Source: Gammaproteobacteria bacterium
GTDB lineage: Bacteria > Pseudomonadota > Gammaproteobacteria > Arenicellales > Arenicellaceae
DNA length: 64,000 nucleotides
Direction: 5' to 3'
NCBI GenBank assembly: GCA_022447525.1
Contig: JAKVBA010000028.1
Location: 38,539 to 102,538 of the forward strand
Below, piece by piece: positions 63,902 through 64,000 of this stretch. Within the stretch, counting starts at the first letter, position 1. Each line of letters begins with the position of its first letter. The translations under genes and the position numbers were made by a program. Under the pieces are notes generated by a model, which worked only from the letters and a program-made list of their open reading frames with translations, had not been told where the DNA came from and ran no database searches.

Positions 63902-64000
63902 ATGAGTAAGCGTAGAGTTGTAATCACAGGTATCGGTATTGTGTCTCCTGTCGGCCTAACCCTGCAAGAGAATTGGGATAACATAGTAAACGGTGTTAGT
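63902..64000 (+). CDS. fabF: 3-oxoacyl-ACP synthase II, 5' part (runs off window)
   Basis: Elongating ketoacyl synthase. The first 33 codons read MSKRRVVITGIGIVSPVGLT then LQENWDNIVNGVS, the standard FabF N-terminus. The catalytic Cys and His residues lie beyond the right edge. Its position after acpP is the usual one. Confidence 0.9.
   Translation, partial: MSKRRVVITGIGIVSPVGLTLQENWDNIVNGVS

Overview
The window is a stretch of chromosome from a free-living gammaproteobacterium with a moderately AT-rich genome. The gene content and order (tgt-yajC-secD-secF, nrdR-ribD-ribE-ribB-ribH-nusB-thiL-pgpA, convergent ppx/ppk1, aceE-aceF-lpdA, rpmF/plsX-fabD-fabG-acpP-fabF, fadIJ) fit a non-enteric, probably marine or saline-water lineage. 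The genus cannot be named from the sequence. Almost all of it is housekeeping DNA. I see no rRNA, tRNA, CRISPR array, prophage or insertion sequence.

Layout. 1-6250: the 3' end of a LysM cell-wall protein, a small secreted protein, a diheme c4-type cytochrome, and the polyphosphate pair ppx and ppk1. 6624-11524: shikimate-pathway genes (DAHP synthase, aroE, aroB, aroQ) and tgt. 11690-14970: yajC-secD-secF. 15035-23428: glyA, nrdR, the riboflavin genes (ribD, ribE, a ribB with a degenerate second domain, ribH) with a MAPEG membrane protein inserted, then nusB, thiL, pgpA and an ampD-like amidase. 23497-29311: fadI-fadJ beta-oxidation genes, an alkylglycerol-monooxygenase-like membrane hydroxylase, and queA. 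29894-33667: one very large, isolated glycosyltransferase. 33990-37487 is the accessory part: a membrane-anchored hydrolase, short tandem repeats, a zinc-ribbon ORF, and two copies of a convergent pair of small unknown genes (called A and B here) with palindromes between the copies. 37758-47922: pyruvate dehydrogenase complex, malic enzyme and lipoyl synthase, a coherent lipoate/pyruvate block. 48008-58526: truncated hemoglobin, yaaA, nhaA, a GlxA-type AraC regulator divergent from a FabY-class ketoacyl synthase plus an acetyltransferase, two related Cys-rich secreted proteins (one damaged), trhO and an acyl-CoA ligase. 58556-64000: a lipoprotein, acpH, rpmF, and the fatty-acid synthesis cluster running off the right edge.

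How it fits together. The fatty-acid cluster has no fabH between plsX and fabD, while a FabY-class synthase lies about 8 kb upstream. Together these suggest FabY-type initiation of fatty-acid synthesis, as established for Pseudomonas aeruginosa. Three in-phase TGGCTA half-sites in the gap between fabY and its divergent AraC regulator suggest dedicated control. The strongest candidate for an undescribed system is the duplicated A/B small-gene unit at 35356-37478, with a 19-bp perfect palindrome and a second partial copy of its core 43 bp away in the central divergent promoter region.
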